From contig NZ_JACHMS010000001.1 in NCBI RefSeq assembly GCF_014205055.1, positions 4,402,001-4,466,000 on the forward strand: 64,000 bases of DNA. The letters run 5' to 3'. Below are positions 43,171 to 51,989 of this stretch, in pieces. The number at the start of each line of letters is the position of its first letter. The first letter of the stretch is position 1. Below the pieces are notes generated by a model. That model was not told the DNA's origin. It made no database searches and saw nothing but the letters and a program-made list of their open reading frames with translations. The position numbers were made by a program, and so were the translations under genes. Origin of the DNA: Streptomyces luteogriseus. GTDB lineage: Bacteria > Actinomycetota > Actinomycetes > Streptomycetales > Streptomycetaceae.

Positions 43171-46100
43171 TCAGTTGGTGCCGATCCGGCTGAGCAGTTC
43201 GACGATCCGGGTCTGGACCTCGGAGCTGGTGGACCGCTCCGCGAGGAACAGCACTGTTTCCCCGGAGGCCAGCCGCGGCAGGTCGGCCTGGTCGACGGCG
43301 GCGGTGTAGACGACGAGCGGGGTGCGGTTGAGCTGCCCGTTCGCCCGCAGCCAGTCCACGATCCCGGCGAACCCCTCCTGCCGCCGTTGCACCTGCAGCA
43401 GATCCATCACGACCAGGTTCGGCCGGAACTGCCCCGCCAGCGTCACCGCGTCCGCGTCACTCGCGGCCCGCGCGACCTGCATCCCGCGCCGCTCCAGCGT
43501 CGCCGTGAGCGCCAGCGCGATCTCCGCGTGCTCCTCGATCAGCAGCACCCGCGGCGGGTGCTGCTCACTGTCGCGCGGCGCCAGCGCCTTCAGCAGGACG
43601 GCCGGATCGGCGCCGTACGCCGCGTCCCGCGAGGCCTGTCCGAGTCCGGCCGTGACGAGGACGGGCACCTCGGCGGCCACGGCGGCCTGCCGCAGCGACT
43701 GCAGTGCCGTCCGCGTGATCGGCCCGGTCAGCGGGTCGACGAACAGCGCGGCGGGGAAGGCCGCGATCTGCGCGTCGACCTCCTCGCGCGAGTTCACGAT
43801 CACCGGCCGGTAACCGCGGTCGCTCAGCGCCTGCTGGGTGCTGACGTCCGGCGCCGGCCACACCAGCAGCCGCCGCGGGTTGTCCAGCGGCTCGGGCGGC
43901 AACTCGTCGTCCATGGGCTGCGGTCGCGGCGGATCGGCCACCTCGACGGCCCCGCCGGGCCCGTCCAGCGGCTCGGGTCCCTCGGCGGCGTTCTCGTCCG
44001 GGGCGCCTATGGCGTACGACCGTCCGCCGCCCTCGGTCATCTGCGCCAGGCGCGACTGACCAGCGAGGGACGGCTGCGCCGGGACGGGAGCGGTGGCCGG
44101 GGACGGAATCTGAGCGGCGACGGGCGGCGGCGTGTGATCGGCCGCCGGGTGCGGACGCGCGGCCTGCTCCGGCCGGGACCCCTGATCCCCCTGACGGGGC
44201 TGCCCCTGCTCCGGGCGGGCCGCCTGGTCCGTACGCGTCGCCGGGTCGGGCGGCGTGCCCAGCTTGCGGCGCCGGCCCGATCCACCCGGCTGGTGCGGGG
44301 GAGGCGTCGCCGACTGCGGCGGAAGGTTCTGCGGGACGGCCTGCGGCACGGGCATGGCCGACGGCTGCTGCACCTGGGCCGCCTGCCGGGTGAACGGCAC
44401 GCCCTGGCCCAGGGTCCGCACGCTGATCGCCCGCCCCTGCGTGGAGTTCGGATCGACGGGGGACGCCGCGGCCTCCGCGGGCAGCGGCTGAGCCGCCCGC
44501 GGCGTGCCCTCCGGCGGCAGCGGCGTGCCCGGCGCGGGGGTGTTCTGCTGCGGGGCCCGGGGCGACGTGCCGTTCGGGTGCGCGGGGTGCGCGACACCGG
44601 TCCCGGACGTCTCGTCGGCGGCGGACCAGGGCTGGACGGCGGGGGCGCCGCCGTGCGGCGGGGTTCCGTGGGCGCCCGTGCCTTGAGCAGGCGTGCCCTG
44701 GGGCGGGGTGCCCTGCCCGGGAGCGGCCTCCGCAGGGAGCGGCCGTCCGGCGGACTGCTGCTGACCCGGTGCGGCGATGCCCTGCTGCGGCAGTGGCTGG
44801 GCCGGGGCGAGAGGCTGGAGGCCCTGCCCAGGGAGGGCGGCCTGCACACTCTGCCCGAGCCCGCCCTGAGCGGGGACGGACACGCCCTGCGGAGCGCCCA
44901 CCTGGGGGGCGTGCCCCTGAGGGGGCACGGCGTTCCCCTGGGGAGGCACGGTGTTCTCCTGCGGGGCGACCGGCACGCCTTGCGGGGGCACGGTGTTCCC
45001 CTGGGCGGCGACTGGCGTGCCCTGCGGCGGCACGGCCGCACCCGGCGCGACGGGGGATGCGGGGACACCGGCCTGGGCGGGCGTGCCCGGCCCGGCCTGC
45101 CCCAGGAGGACCTGGCCGGTGGCGTCCTGCGCCGCCGGAACACCCTGCGCCGGACCGCCGGGCACGGCAGCGGCAGGCACGGGACCTGCTGCCGGTGCGG
45201 CACCCGGGGCCACGGGGCTCACCTGGCCGGCACTCCCCGGCACCTGCGCTCCGGCCACCCCGGCCGCTTCGGCCGGCTGCGGCGCCGCGACGGCCCGTCG
45301 CCGGCGGCCGGTCGGCGCGCTGGTCGGATGCGGCTGCGGCGGAGTGTGATCGGCGGACTGGTCGTGCGGAACGGCGTCGTGTCGGCCCTCCTCGACGGCA
45401 CCGACGGCACCGACGGCACCCGCACCGGCGGCACCCGCACCGGCAGCACCCGCACCGGGGACAGCCACGGCTTCCGGCCCTTGAACCGGCGCCTGCCCCT
45501 GAGGCGGTACCACACCCGGCGTACCCGGCGTACCCGGCATACCCGGCGTACCCGGCACACCCGGCGCTCCCGCGGGCTCGCCGGAACCACCGGCGACCTG
45601 CTGCCCCTGCCCGGCCTGAGCCTCCTGCTGAACCGCGGCCTGGGCCGGGCCAGGGGCCGGGACCGGGGCCGGAGACTGATCGGCCTCGGCAGGCGGTAGC
45701 GCGAACACCGGACGCGGCCCGGCGGCGGCCTCCTGCGCGGCCGCGGCCCGCTCGTTGGCGGCGGCCAGCGCACGCCGCCGTCGCCCGGTCGGCTGCTGGG
45801 CCTGTCCCTGCTCCGCGTCGGCCGAACCCGCGGCCGTACCACCGGAGGACGCCGCGGGCAGCGCCGGTGGCAGCGCGGCCTGCTCACCGGGTTCACGCCT
45901 GGCCCGCCGCCCGGAGGGCCCGGGCACACCCTGCGGCGGCACGGTCCCGCCCAGCCCCGTGTTCGAGGCGGCGGCCCCCGCCGCATGCTCGGCAGCCGTC
46001 ATCACGGCCCCTTCGGCGACACCCTGGACGGCGCTGCCGACAGCGTCCGCACCGGAGTCCTCGGCCGAGCGCCGTCGTCGCCCGGTACCGCTCGACGCGG

Positions 46101-48054
46101 AGCCCTCACCGGATGCCTGCGCCGGAAGGGCGGCCTGTTCTCCACCGGCCCGGCGCCTGCGCCGCCCGGTGGGCACGGCCCCGTCGGCTCCGGCACCACC
46201 GGCCGCGTCGGTTCCGGGACCACCGGCCCCGTCGCCCTCACCGCCCGGAACGTCTCCGTCCAGGAAGGCGTCGGTGGTGGCCCGCCGCGCCCGGCGCCGC
46301 CCCCCACCGGAGGTCTGGTCGGAGGTCCGGTCGGAGGGCTCGACGAGGGCGAGCGCGGCGGACTCGTCCACCGGCTGGGCGGCAACGGCCCCGGCCCCGC
46401 CCCCGATCGGCACCTCGAGGACGTACGCGCTCCCGCTCATCCCCGGCACGTCATGCGTCTGCAGCACACCGCCGTGGGCCCGGACGATCCCGCGCACGAT
46501 GGGCTCGTGCACGGTGTCGCCACCGGCGTACGGCCCGCGCACCTCGATGCGTACGACCTCGCCGCGCTGCGCCGCCGCCACCACGACGGTGTTGTCCAGG
46601 TAACCACCCGCCGACACGGGCGTGTTGCCGGTCGCGTCGACCCCGGCCACGTCGGCGACGAGATGCGCGAGGGCGGTCGCGAGCAGCCGGGCGTCGACCT
46701 CGGCCTCGATGGGCGGCGCGTGCACGGCGAACTGCACCCGCCCGGGCCCGATCAGCTCGACGGCCCCGTCGACGCCGGCGGCGACGACGGCGTCCAGCAT
46801 CACCTTCGTACGCGAGACGCTCTCGCTGCCGGTGTCGAGCCGCTGGTAGCCGAGGACGTTGTCGATCAGCGTCGTGATGCGCGAGTAGCCGGCCGACAGG
46901 TGGTGGAGCACCTGGTTGGCCTCGGGCCACAGCTGCCCGGCGTCGTCGGCGGCCAGCGCGGCCAGCTCGCGGCGCAGCTCCTCCAGCGGCCCGCGCAGCG
47001 ACCGGCCCAGCAGGGTCAGCAACTGCTCGTGCCGGGCGGCGAGCGCCTCGAACCGGTCCTTCTCGCGTTCACCGAGCGCGGCGTAGCGGTCCTCGTCGGC
47101 GGCGAGTTCCTCGGCGTGCCGCTCGGTCAGCTCCTCCAGCTCGGTGACGTGCTGCTGGCGCAGGGCGGTGAGCTCGGAGGCGTGCTCCTCGGCGATCCGT
47201 TCCAGTTCCTCGGCGTGCCGCTTCTCCGCGGCTTCCTTCTCCTCGACGACGGCGTCGTACGGCCGCCGGTCGGTGAAGGTCATCACGGCGCCGACGAGCT
47301 GGTCGCCGTCGCGCACGGGCGCGGTCGTCAGGTCGGCCGGCACCTTGCCGCCGTCCTTGGAGTACAGCACCTGCCCGCGCACCCGGTGCTTGCGCCCGGA
47401 GCGCAGGGTGTCGGCGAGCGGCGAGTCCTCGTAGGGGAAGGGCGAGCCGTCGGCGCGCGAGTGCAGGACGAGGTCGTGCAGTTTGCGTCCGCCGAGATCG
47501 CTGGCCCGGAATCCCAGTATCTGGGCGGCGGCCGGGTTGACGAGCACGATCCGCCCGTCGGTGTCGGTGCCGACGACGCCCTCGGACGCGGCCCGCAGGA
47601 TCATCTCGGTCTGCCGCTGGGACCGGGCGAGCTCGGCCTCGGTGTCCACGGTCCCGGACAGGTCGCGCACGACGAGCATCAGCAGCTCGTCGCCGGTGTA
47701 GCCGTAACCGTCGTAGGCCTGCTGCCCGTTCTCGAGATTCGCACTGGTGACCTCGACGGGGAACTCGGTCCCGTCCGTCCTGCGCGCGATCATCCGGGTG
47801 GGCTTGGTCCGGGCGTGCGGATCGAGGTGCTCCGGCCGGCGCATGGAGCCGGGGATGAGCTTGGAGTCGAACTGCGGCAGCAGATCGAGCAACCCGCGCC
47901 CCACCAGAGCGGTGCCCGGGGTCTCGAAGGCCTCGAGGGCGATGGTGTTGGCGTTGACGACCGTGCCGTTGGCGTTGACCAGCACCAACGCGTCAGGAAG
48001 GGCGTCCAGTATGGCTGCGAGGCGAGCAGCGCCTCGGGATGGCCTGCTGCTCAC
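43171..48054 (-). CDS. Giant PAS-containing degenerate histidine kinase with two receiver-like domains
   Basis: A 1,627-residue signalling protein. Order: two PAS domains (about 8-140 and 145-270; LDALPDALVLVNANGTVVNANTIALEAF, ILRAASEGVVGTDTDGRIVLVNPAA), a coiled coil of HAEELE repeats (about 270-345), a kinase-like core (about 345-560), a disordered region of about 830 residues rich in Pro, Gln, Gly and Ala, with repeated GRRRRA basic patches in its first part, and two C-terminal receiver-like domains (about 1,400-1,627; LFVDPLTGPITR and LVVMDLLQVQRR). The phospho-accepting His is absent: the usual SHELRTPL is GRSLRGPLEEL. The N box is LATALAHLVADVA, without Asn, and the G boxes are poor. 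So it is likely a scaffold or pseudokinase rather than an active kinase. No signal peptide or helix; cytoplasmic. Confidence 0.87.
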   Translation of the reverse strand: MSSRPSRGAARLAAILDALPDALVLVNANGTVVNANTIALEAFETPGTALVGRGLLDLLPQFDSKLIPGSMRRPEHLDPHARTKPTRMIARRTDGTEFPVEVTSANLENGQQAYDGYGYTGDELLMLVVRDLSGTVDTEAELARSQRQTEMILRAASEGVVGTDTDGRIVLVNPAAAQILGFRASDLGGRKLHDLVLHSRADGSPFPYEDSPLADTLRSGRKHRVRGQVLYSKDGGKVPADLTTAPVRDGDQLVGAVMTFTDRRPYDAVVEEKEAAEKRHAEELERIAEEHASELTALRQQHVTELEELTERHAEELAADEDRYAALGEREKDRFEALAARHEQLLTLLGRSLRGPLEELRRELAALAADDAGQLWPEANQVLHHLSAGYSRITTLIDNVLGYQRLDTGSESVSRTKVMLDAVVAAGVDGAVELIGPGRVQFAVHAPPIEAEVDARLLATALAHLVADVAGVDATGNTPVSAGGYLDNTVVVAAAQRGEVVRIEVRGPYAGGDTVHEPIVRGIVRAHGGVLQTHDVPGMSGSAYVLEVPIGGGAGAVAAQPVDESAALALVEPSDRTSDQTSGGGRRRARRATTDAFLDGDVPGGEGDGAGGPGTDAAGGAGADGAVPTGRRRRRAGGEQAALPAQASGEGSASSGTGRRRRSAEDSGADAVGSAVQGVAEGAVMTAAEHAAGAAASNTGLGGTVPPQGVPGPSGRRARREPGEQAALPPALPAASSGGTAAGSADAEQGQAQQPTGRRRRALAAANERAAAAQEAAAGPRPVFALPPAEADQSPAPVPAPGPAQAAVQQEAQAGQGQQVAGGSGEPAGAPGVPGTPGMPGTPGTPGVVPPQGQAPVQGPEAVAVPGAGAAGAGAAGAGAVGAVGAVEEGRHDAVPHDQSADHTPPQPHPTSAPTGRRRRAVAAPQPAEAAGVAGAQVPGSAGQVSPVAPGAAPAAGPVPAAAVPGGPAQGVPAAQDATGQVLLGQAGPGTPAQAGVPASPVAPGAAVPPQGTPVAAQGNTVPPQGVPVAPQENTVPPQGNAVPPQGHAPQVGAPQGVSVPAQGGLGQSVQAALPGQGLQPLAPAQPLPQQGIAAPGQQQSAGRPLPAEAAPGQGTPPQGTPAQGTGAHGTPPHGGAPAVQPWSAADETSGTGVAHPAHPNGTSPRAPQQNTPAPGTPLPPEGTPRAAQPLPAEAAASPVDPNSTQGRAISVRTLGQGVPFTRQAAQVQQPSAMPVPQAVPQNLPPQSATPPPHQPGGSGRRRKLGTPPDPATRTDQAARPEQGQPRQGDQGSRPEQAARPHPAADHTPPPVAAQIPSPATAPVPAQPSLAGQSRLAQMTEGGGRSYAIGAPDENAAEGPEPLDGPGGAVEVADPPRPQPMDDELPPEPLDNPRRLLVWPAPDVSTQQALSDRGYRPVIVNSREEVDAQIAAFPAALFVDPLTGPITRTALQSLRQAAVAAEVPVLVTAGLGQASRDAAYGADPAVLLKALAPRDSEQHPPRVLLIEEHAEIALALTATLERRGMQVARAASDADAVTLAGQFRPNLVVMDLLQVQRRQEGFAGIVDWLRANGQLNRTPLVVYTAAVDQADLPRLASGETVLFLAERSTSSEVQTRIVELLSRIGTN

Positions 48055-48502
48055 GAGACGCTTCCTCCCTGTTACCGCACCTTGCCGACCGCTCGGGCCA
48101 TCTTGCCAACCGTCCCGCGGCGTGTCACGCGAGGGAGTCTAAGGGCTGCGGTTGCGCTCGCGACGCCGGATGAGAGCGACGTCGCACGAGGAGGTGACCC
48201 CGAACTGACGACCGAGTAACCGCCAAACGCCCGCCCTCCTGCGACGACGTCGCGGGACCTTCGCGGGACCTTTACGACGACGGCGTTTCTGTACCTTTTG
48301 GCCGGGCTGGCGTGATGGGGGCGGAGAGTGGCGCAAATGGGGTGTGGGGGCGGGGCGTACGGGGCGTATGGGGCGTACGGGGTGTGCGGGGCAGGGTGGC
48401 GGACGCGGCGCGCCACCGACGGCGCGACGCGCTGACGACGCCCCGATGCCCTGACGACGCCTCGATGCCCCGGCGGTCGGCTCAGGTACTCGCGGTGTCG
48501 GC
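48055..48502. promoter_or_regulatory. Gene-free region with a G-rich tandem repeat
   Basis: 450 bp between the end of the subtilisin inhibitor gene and the start of the giant signalling gene. At 48349-48385 there are four near-copies of a 9-10 bp unit (GGGGCGTACG, GGGCGTATGG, GGCGTACGGG, GTGTGCGGGG). The promoter of the signalling gene should lie near 48,060-48,160. No gene was found. Confidence 0.5.
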
Positions 48503-49024
48503 TCAGCCCTTGGTGGCGGCCCGGTCGCCCCCCACTCCCGGCAGGAGCGGCACGAGCCGGTCCCAGCGGGAGATCTGGCAGCCGTCCCGGCGGTCGTAGG
48601 TGGCGTCGACGGGCCGTCCGGCCCAGGTGCCGGTGACGTGCGCGGTGGCCGGCCCGCCGTACTGCATGGTGCAGAAGCCGCCCTCCGGTGCGGGCGCGAA
48701 GACGTCCTGCCCCCACCGCGTGTCCTTCTCCAGTGCGGCACAGGCACCGCCCGGGTCGGGGTGGCTGCCGCCGTCGGGGTCGCAGTACAGCTCGAAGGTT
48801 CCATCGGCCCCGTCGCCGGCGTTCCGCACGGTGACGGTGAGGTGATCGCGGTCCGGGCCGTCGCCGGGCATGAAGGGGGACAACAGGTCGGACCCGCCGG
48901 CCTGGGCATACGCGGCCTGGGGTGCCGCGGTCAGCGACCCGGCGACGGCGACGGAGGTGGCGGCACCGACGAGGAGGCGCCGCAGGGCAGGGCGGGCGGT
49001 GGCCCGGGGAGTGGCACGCAACAT
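48503..49024 (-). CDS. Subtilisin inhibitor-like (SSI family) secreted protein
   Basis: A 173-residue exported protease inhibitor. ATG at 49024; signal peptide LLVGAATSVAVAGSLTAAPQ ending near AYA. The SSI fold is indicated by HLTVTVRNAGDGADGTFELYCDPDGG, HPDPGGACAALEK, the reactive-site region GFCTMQYGGPATAHVTGTWAGRPV and DATYDRRDGCQISRW; four Cys for two disulphides are present. The residue at the usual P1 place is Met (CTM-Q), which favours inhibition of subtilisin-like proteases. It extends about 15 residues past the usual SSI end (VPLLPGVGGDRAATKG). SSI proteins regulate extracellular proteases during development. Confidence 0.88.
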   Translation of the reverse strand: MLRATPRATARPALRRLLVGAATSVAVAGSLTAAPQAAYAQAGGSDLLSPFMPGDGPDRDHLTVTVRNAGDGADGTFELYCDPDGGSHPDPGGACAALEKDTRWGQDVFAPAPEGGFCTMQYGGPATAHVTGTWAGRPVDATYDRRDGCQISRWDRLVPLLPGVGGDRAATKG

Positions 49025-49209
49025 GCCCTGCCTAACGCGGCGCGGCCCCGGATGTTGCGCGCGCACGCCCGAGCGGGGACCCGCAGGGGCCTGACAAGGC
49101 CTTTGCCCTGCGCCCCGCCCGCCTAGTACCGTGGGGGTCGATTGGTGACAGCACGCTCGACTGTGTCATCATCGGCACGCACCGCCCGCGCTCGCGCGGG
49201 AGTGATGCT

Positions 49210-49300
49210 GGAGGCGTCGCCTAGTCCGGTCTATGGCGCCGCACTGCTAATGCGGTTTGGGCCTTAAAGCCCATCGAGGGTTCAAATCCCTCCGCCTCCG
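49210..49300 (+). tRNA. tRNA-Ser (anticodon GCT)
   Basis: A 91-nt type II tRNA. Acceptor arms GGAGGCG (49210-49216) and CGCCTCC (49293-49299), discriminator G. Anticodon GCT at 49246-49248 in loop CTGCTAA on a CCGCA/TGCGG stem; long variable arm TTTGGGCCTTAAAGCCCATC; T loop GGTTCAAATCC. It reads AGC and AGT codons. Confidence 0.97.
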
Positions 49301-49310
49301 CACTCGATCA

Positions 49311-49340
49311 CGAAGCCCCGGTCACTCGACCGGGGCTTCG
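49311..49340 (+). terminator. Hairpin after tRNA-Ser(GCT)
   Basis: CGAAGCCCCGGT (49311-49322), loop CACTCG, ACCGGGGCTTCG (49329-49340), a perfect 12-bp stem 11 nt after the tRNA. Confidence 0.8.
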
Positions 49341-49496
49341 CTGTCGTTGCACCCCGAAGTGCGCCCGGAAGTGCCGTTTCCCCAGCTCACAAGGGGTGCG
49401 GCTAACGGATTTCACATGGCGGCGGCAGTCATGTAATGTTCTTCCTGTCGCCGCGAGCGAGCCGGAAGGCCCGAGAGCGGCGAAAAAACAGAACAA

Positions 49497-49569
49497 GCAC
49501 TCGTAGCTTAACGGATAGAGCATCTGACTACGGATCAGAAGGTTGCAGGTTCGAATCCTGCCGAGTGCA
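49497..49569 (+). tRNA. tRNA-Arg (anticodon ACG)
   Basis: A 73-nt tRNA. Acceptor arms GCACTCG (49497-49503) and CGAGTGC (49562-49568), discriminator A. Anticodon ACG at 49530-49532 in loop CTACGGA on a TCTGA/TCAGA stem; T arm GCAGGTTCGAATCCTGC. The first anticodon base A is edited to inosine in bacteria, so it reads CGN codons. Its 3' 42 nt are the attachment site of two tandem elements. Confidence 0.97.
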
Positions 49570-49576
49570 CAGCAGA

Positions 49577-49612
49577 CCAGAGGCCCTGTGGAGTGATCCA
49601 CAGGGCCTCTGG
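49577..49612 (+). terminator. Terminator after tRNA-Arg, brought by element A
   Basis: CCAGAGGCCCTGTGGA (49577-49592), loop GTGA, TCCACAGGGCCTCTGG (49597-49612) followed by CTTTTG: a perfect 16-bp stem. Similar but non-identical hairpins follow the other two copies of the tRNA 3' end, so each insertion has replaced the terminator along with the tRNA end. Confidence 0.9.
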
Positions 49613-49621
49613 CTTTTGTCT

Positions 49622-49709
49622 TGACGGCAGTGTCTGACGGCAACCGTTGATCGCGCGGCGATGGGGCATACGTTCAGGCCGTCGCCTTTCGTCCGATCTG
49701 TTGCCGTCA
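49622..49709. other. Left-end octamer repeats of element A (likely arm sites)
   Basis: TGACGGCA at 49622-49629 and 49635-49642 (13 bp apart), plus TTGCCGTCA, the inverse form, at 49701-49709. The same octamer pair lies 86 bp from the other end of the element (56215-56234). This is what arm-type binding sites of a lambda-like integrase look like. Confidence 0.7.
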
Positions 49710-49884
49710 CCTCTCTCGCTCCGATAGAACCCGATACGCGCGGATCATCACCTGCCATCCGCTGCTGGTGGTGACGTGCTCACGCTCTCCTCTGTCGTGG
49801 ATGTCAGCGGAGCGACAGCAGCCGCGCCCCGGGCGGGTCTACCGGGATCACTATGCGAGTCAGGGGGATATCACCACATTGGCG

Positions 49885-50712
49885 ATGAATAGGGGTGAAA
49901 AGGGGTTGTTCAGTGGCATAGCCGTCTTGGCTGTGGTGCTGCTTCTACTCCTACTCCGATCTTGTGGCGATGACTGTGACGATGCGGCGTCGACGCCGAA
50001 CGCGACGCTCACGATCACGGCCACTCCGAGCCCAGCTGGGAGCCAGGTCGGTAAGAGCGTCGAGAGTGCCTTGGAGCGAGTAAGGCAGACCGGGCTGAGC
50101 GTTGTAGTGCACGACGCCAGCGACCGGGACGAGAAGCCAGGCGGGGACTGGACGGTGTGCTTCGAGATGGCGACCTTGAGCAAGGTCGACTTCGCTGCCG
50201 TGCCAGACGGGGCACCATGCCCGAAGAAGGACGGTCAGCGCATCCCTTGGCCCAAGATGCCGAACGTGAAGGGCGCCACGTACGCCGACGCGGTGGAGAA
50301 GCTGGGTGATGCCGTCGGCGCGGTAACCATCGAGGCTGCTTACGAGGACGAGGCGGCCTACGACACGAACAACGAAGCTGGTGACTATGCGAACTGGAAA
50401 GTGTGCTTCCAGAGCGTCAAGGCTGGGACGCGGCTGGCGCAAGAACCAGATGTCATCCTTCACGCCGTAGAGAAGGACGATGCGTGTCCGTCGTCGAAGG
50501 GGCTTTACAAGAACCCCAAATACGATCCGGACTACCTCGATCGGGAATACGCCGAACCTGACGATGGAACGTCTGCTGACGACGGATCGTCTGCTGACGA
50601 CGGCAGCAGTGGAGACAGTGGTAGCAGCGAGGAGGACTACTACCCGGGTGATAAGGGCGGATGCCCGCCTGGCGGTTGCTACAACCCGTGTCCGCCCGGG
50701 GGCTGCCGGTAG
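49885..50712 (+). CDS. Membrane-anchored PASTA-like protein
   Basis: A protein of about 275 residues (ATG at 49885, MNRGEKGLFSGIAVLAVVLL). One helix near the N-terminus, then CGDDCDD and an extracellular part with two related segments: VGKSVESALERVRQTGLSVVVHDASDRDEKPGGDWTVCFE and VKGATYADAVEKLGDAVGAVTIEAAYEDE...WKVCFQ. The second begins MPNVKGATYADAVEKLG, the PASTA motif that binds peptidoglycan or beta-lactams in other proteins. The end is Asp/Ser-rich and then Gly/Pro/Cys-rich (GDKGGCPPGGCYNPCPPGGC). The start is uncertain: in-frame sequence continues to 49768 and no strong ribosome site is visible. Confidence 0.7.
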   Translation: MNRGEKGLFSGIAVLAVVLLLLLLRSCGDDCDDAASTPNATLTITATPSPAGSQVGKSVESALERVRQTGLSVVVHDASDRDEKPGGDWTVCFEMATLSKVDFAAVPDGAPCPKKDGQRIPWPKMPNVKGATYADAVEKLGDAVGAVTIEAAYEDEAAYDTNNEAGDYANWKVCFQSVKAGTRLAQEPDVILHAVEKDDACPSSKGLYKNPKYDPDYLDREYAEPDDGTSADDGSSADDGSSGDSGSSEEDYYPGDKGGCPPGGCYNPCPPGGCR

Positions 50713-50719
50713 GACGCAA

Positions 50720-50751
50720 GGGCCCGCGCCAATTTGCCTTGGCGCGGGCCC
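50720..50751. terminator. Bidirectional terminator between PASTA-like gene and integrase
   Basis: GGGCCCGCGCCAA (50720-50732), loop TTTGCC, TTGGCGCGGGCCC (50739-50751): perfect 13-bp stem between two convergent genes. Confidence 0.85.
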
Positions 50752-50775
50752 GTAAAGCGGAGTGAGATCTCCGGC

Positions 50776-51879
50776 CTACTTCAGGGCATCCCCGACACGG
50801 TCGAACGCCAAGCGCTGAGAGTCGAGCCGTACGAAGGTGTAGATGTCCATGGTCACGCGGATGGAGCTGTGGCCGAGGACTTCCATGATCATGCGGGCAT
50901 CGGCGCCCTGTTCGTGGAGCAGCGAGGCGCACGTGTGACGCAGGTCGTGAAAACGGACCCTGCGGACGCCGGCACGGACGCACAGCACCTCGAAGGAGCG
51001 GTTCAGGTTGCGCGGCTCTATGGGGGTCCCGTTCTTCGTGGTGAAGACGAGGCCGTGGGCCGTCCCCTTCCAGTTGGCACCCGCCGCCTTCCGGTCGGCG
51101 ATCTGCTGGGCGCGCTGAGCGCGGAGCGCTGTCACGCACTCGGACGGCAGGGCCACGCGTCGGGCCGAGCGCTGAGTCTTCGGCGCGACGATCAGCAGCT
51201 CGCCGCCGACCCGCTGTAGGGCCTGCCGGACGGTGAGGACGCCTTCGTGGAGATCCACGTCCGACCAGCGCAGCCCCAGCAGCTCACCACGCCGCAGGCC
51301 GATGCGGACCGCCAGCTCGTATGCGGCCCAGAGCCGGTTGTCACGGGCAGCCGCCAGGAGCTGGCGCCCCTCCTTGGCCGTGAGCGGTTCGATCTCTCGC
51401 TTCGTTCCCATGCTCAGTTCCACGTTTCGGGCCACGTTTCGGGGCTCGTCCTCACGAACGGCGTGCTGGAGAGCAGCGCGCATGATCACCAGGAGAAAGC
51501 GCACCGTCCCGTCAGAGGGGAGCTTCTTGCAGCACTTGCCGAGGGCGCAGCAGCGCCGCTTGTGCTCCGGCCGCTTCCTGTCCTTGCCCTGGGCGCAGCA
51601 ATGGCAGGTGACAGCCGTCTTTGCGAGGAAGGCGCGGATGTCGCGGGTAGTGAGTCTTGCCAGCTTCTTCCGGCCGAAGTCCGGGGTGACGTAGTTACGG
51701 ACGAGGGACTCGTAGTTGACGTATGTCGTCCGGCGGACCTTGCCCTGGGCGACGTTCGTCAGCCAGTACGTCAGGTACTCGGCGATGGTCATCTTGTTGG
51801 TGGCGACCGGGAGGCCGCTGAGGGAGTCCGCCTTGAGCGCCCGCGTTTCAGGATGACCTGTGACTCGCACATCGGGCAC
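50776..51879 (-). CDS. int: Tyrosine site-specific integrase, N-terminus altered
   Basis: A site-specific recombinase for tRNA-Arg integration, about 367 residues in the open frame. Core-binding domain (TIAEYLTYWLTNVAQGKVRRTTYVNYESLVRNYVTPDFG) and a Cys-rich loop (CHCCAQGKDRKRPEHKRRCC) are followed by the catalytic domain with Arg in RIGLRRGELLGLRWSDVD, HDLRHTCASLLHEQG, LGHSSIRVTMDIY and Tyr in DIYTFV. All catalytic residues are present. The arm-binding N-terminal domain that normally precedes TIAEYL is missing; instead the upstream sequence is a CoiA-like gene fragment in another frame. The first 20 or so residues of the open frame (MPDVRVTGHPETRA) are therefore probably not native, so the enzyme may be inactive or defective in arm binding. 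Confidence 0.85.
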   Translation of the reverse strand: MPDVRVTGHPETRALKADSLSGLPVATNKMTIAEYLTYWLTNVAQGKVRRTTYVNYESLVRNYVTPDFGRKKLARLTTRDIRAFLAKTAVTCHCCAQGKDRKRPEHKRRCCALGKCCKKLPSDGTVRFLLVIMRAALQHAVREDEPRNVARNVELSMGTKREIEPLTAKEGRQLLAAARDNRLWAAYELAVRIGLRRGELLGLRWSDVDLHEGVLTVRQALQRVGGELLIVAPKTQRSARRVALPSECVTALRAQRAQQIADRKAAGANWKGTAHGLVFTTKNGTPIEPRNLNRSFEVLCVRAGVRRVRFHDLRHTCASLLHEQGADARMIMEVLGHSSIRVTMDIYTFVRLDSQRLAFDRVGDALK

Positions 51880-51950
51880 AGGTAGGTTGCTGTGGGCAAG
51901 TCGCGTGAGGCCTCGATACGTGACCCGTCATCGTGAGCTGCGATCAGCAT
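51789..51950 (-). pseudogene. CoiA-like gene fragment joined to the integrase
   Basis: From an ATG at 51950 with GGAG 6 nt upstream, the frame reads MLIAAHDDGSRIEASRDLPT then ATYLCPMCESQVILKRGR, the zinc-finger opening of competence protein CoiA-like nucleases, which normally continue to a HFAH box and nuclease domain. After about codon 38 the similarity stops and the DNA becomes integrase sequence in another frame; the frame ends at a TGA at 51789. It is a 5' fragment made by recombination. It follows the 595-residue gene with a 39-bp gap, so the two were probably an operon. Confidence 0.75.
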
Positions 51951-51989
51951 CTTTTCTCCGGGGAATGTGAAGCGACGTCTGACCAGCGG

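Noticed and set aside
48349..48385. Regulatory array upstream of the giant signalling gene
   Set aside because: Only a simple G-rich 9-10 bp tandem repeat about 300 bp from the start; nothing ties it to a regulator.
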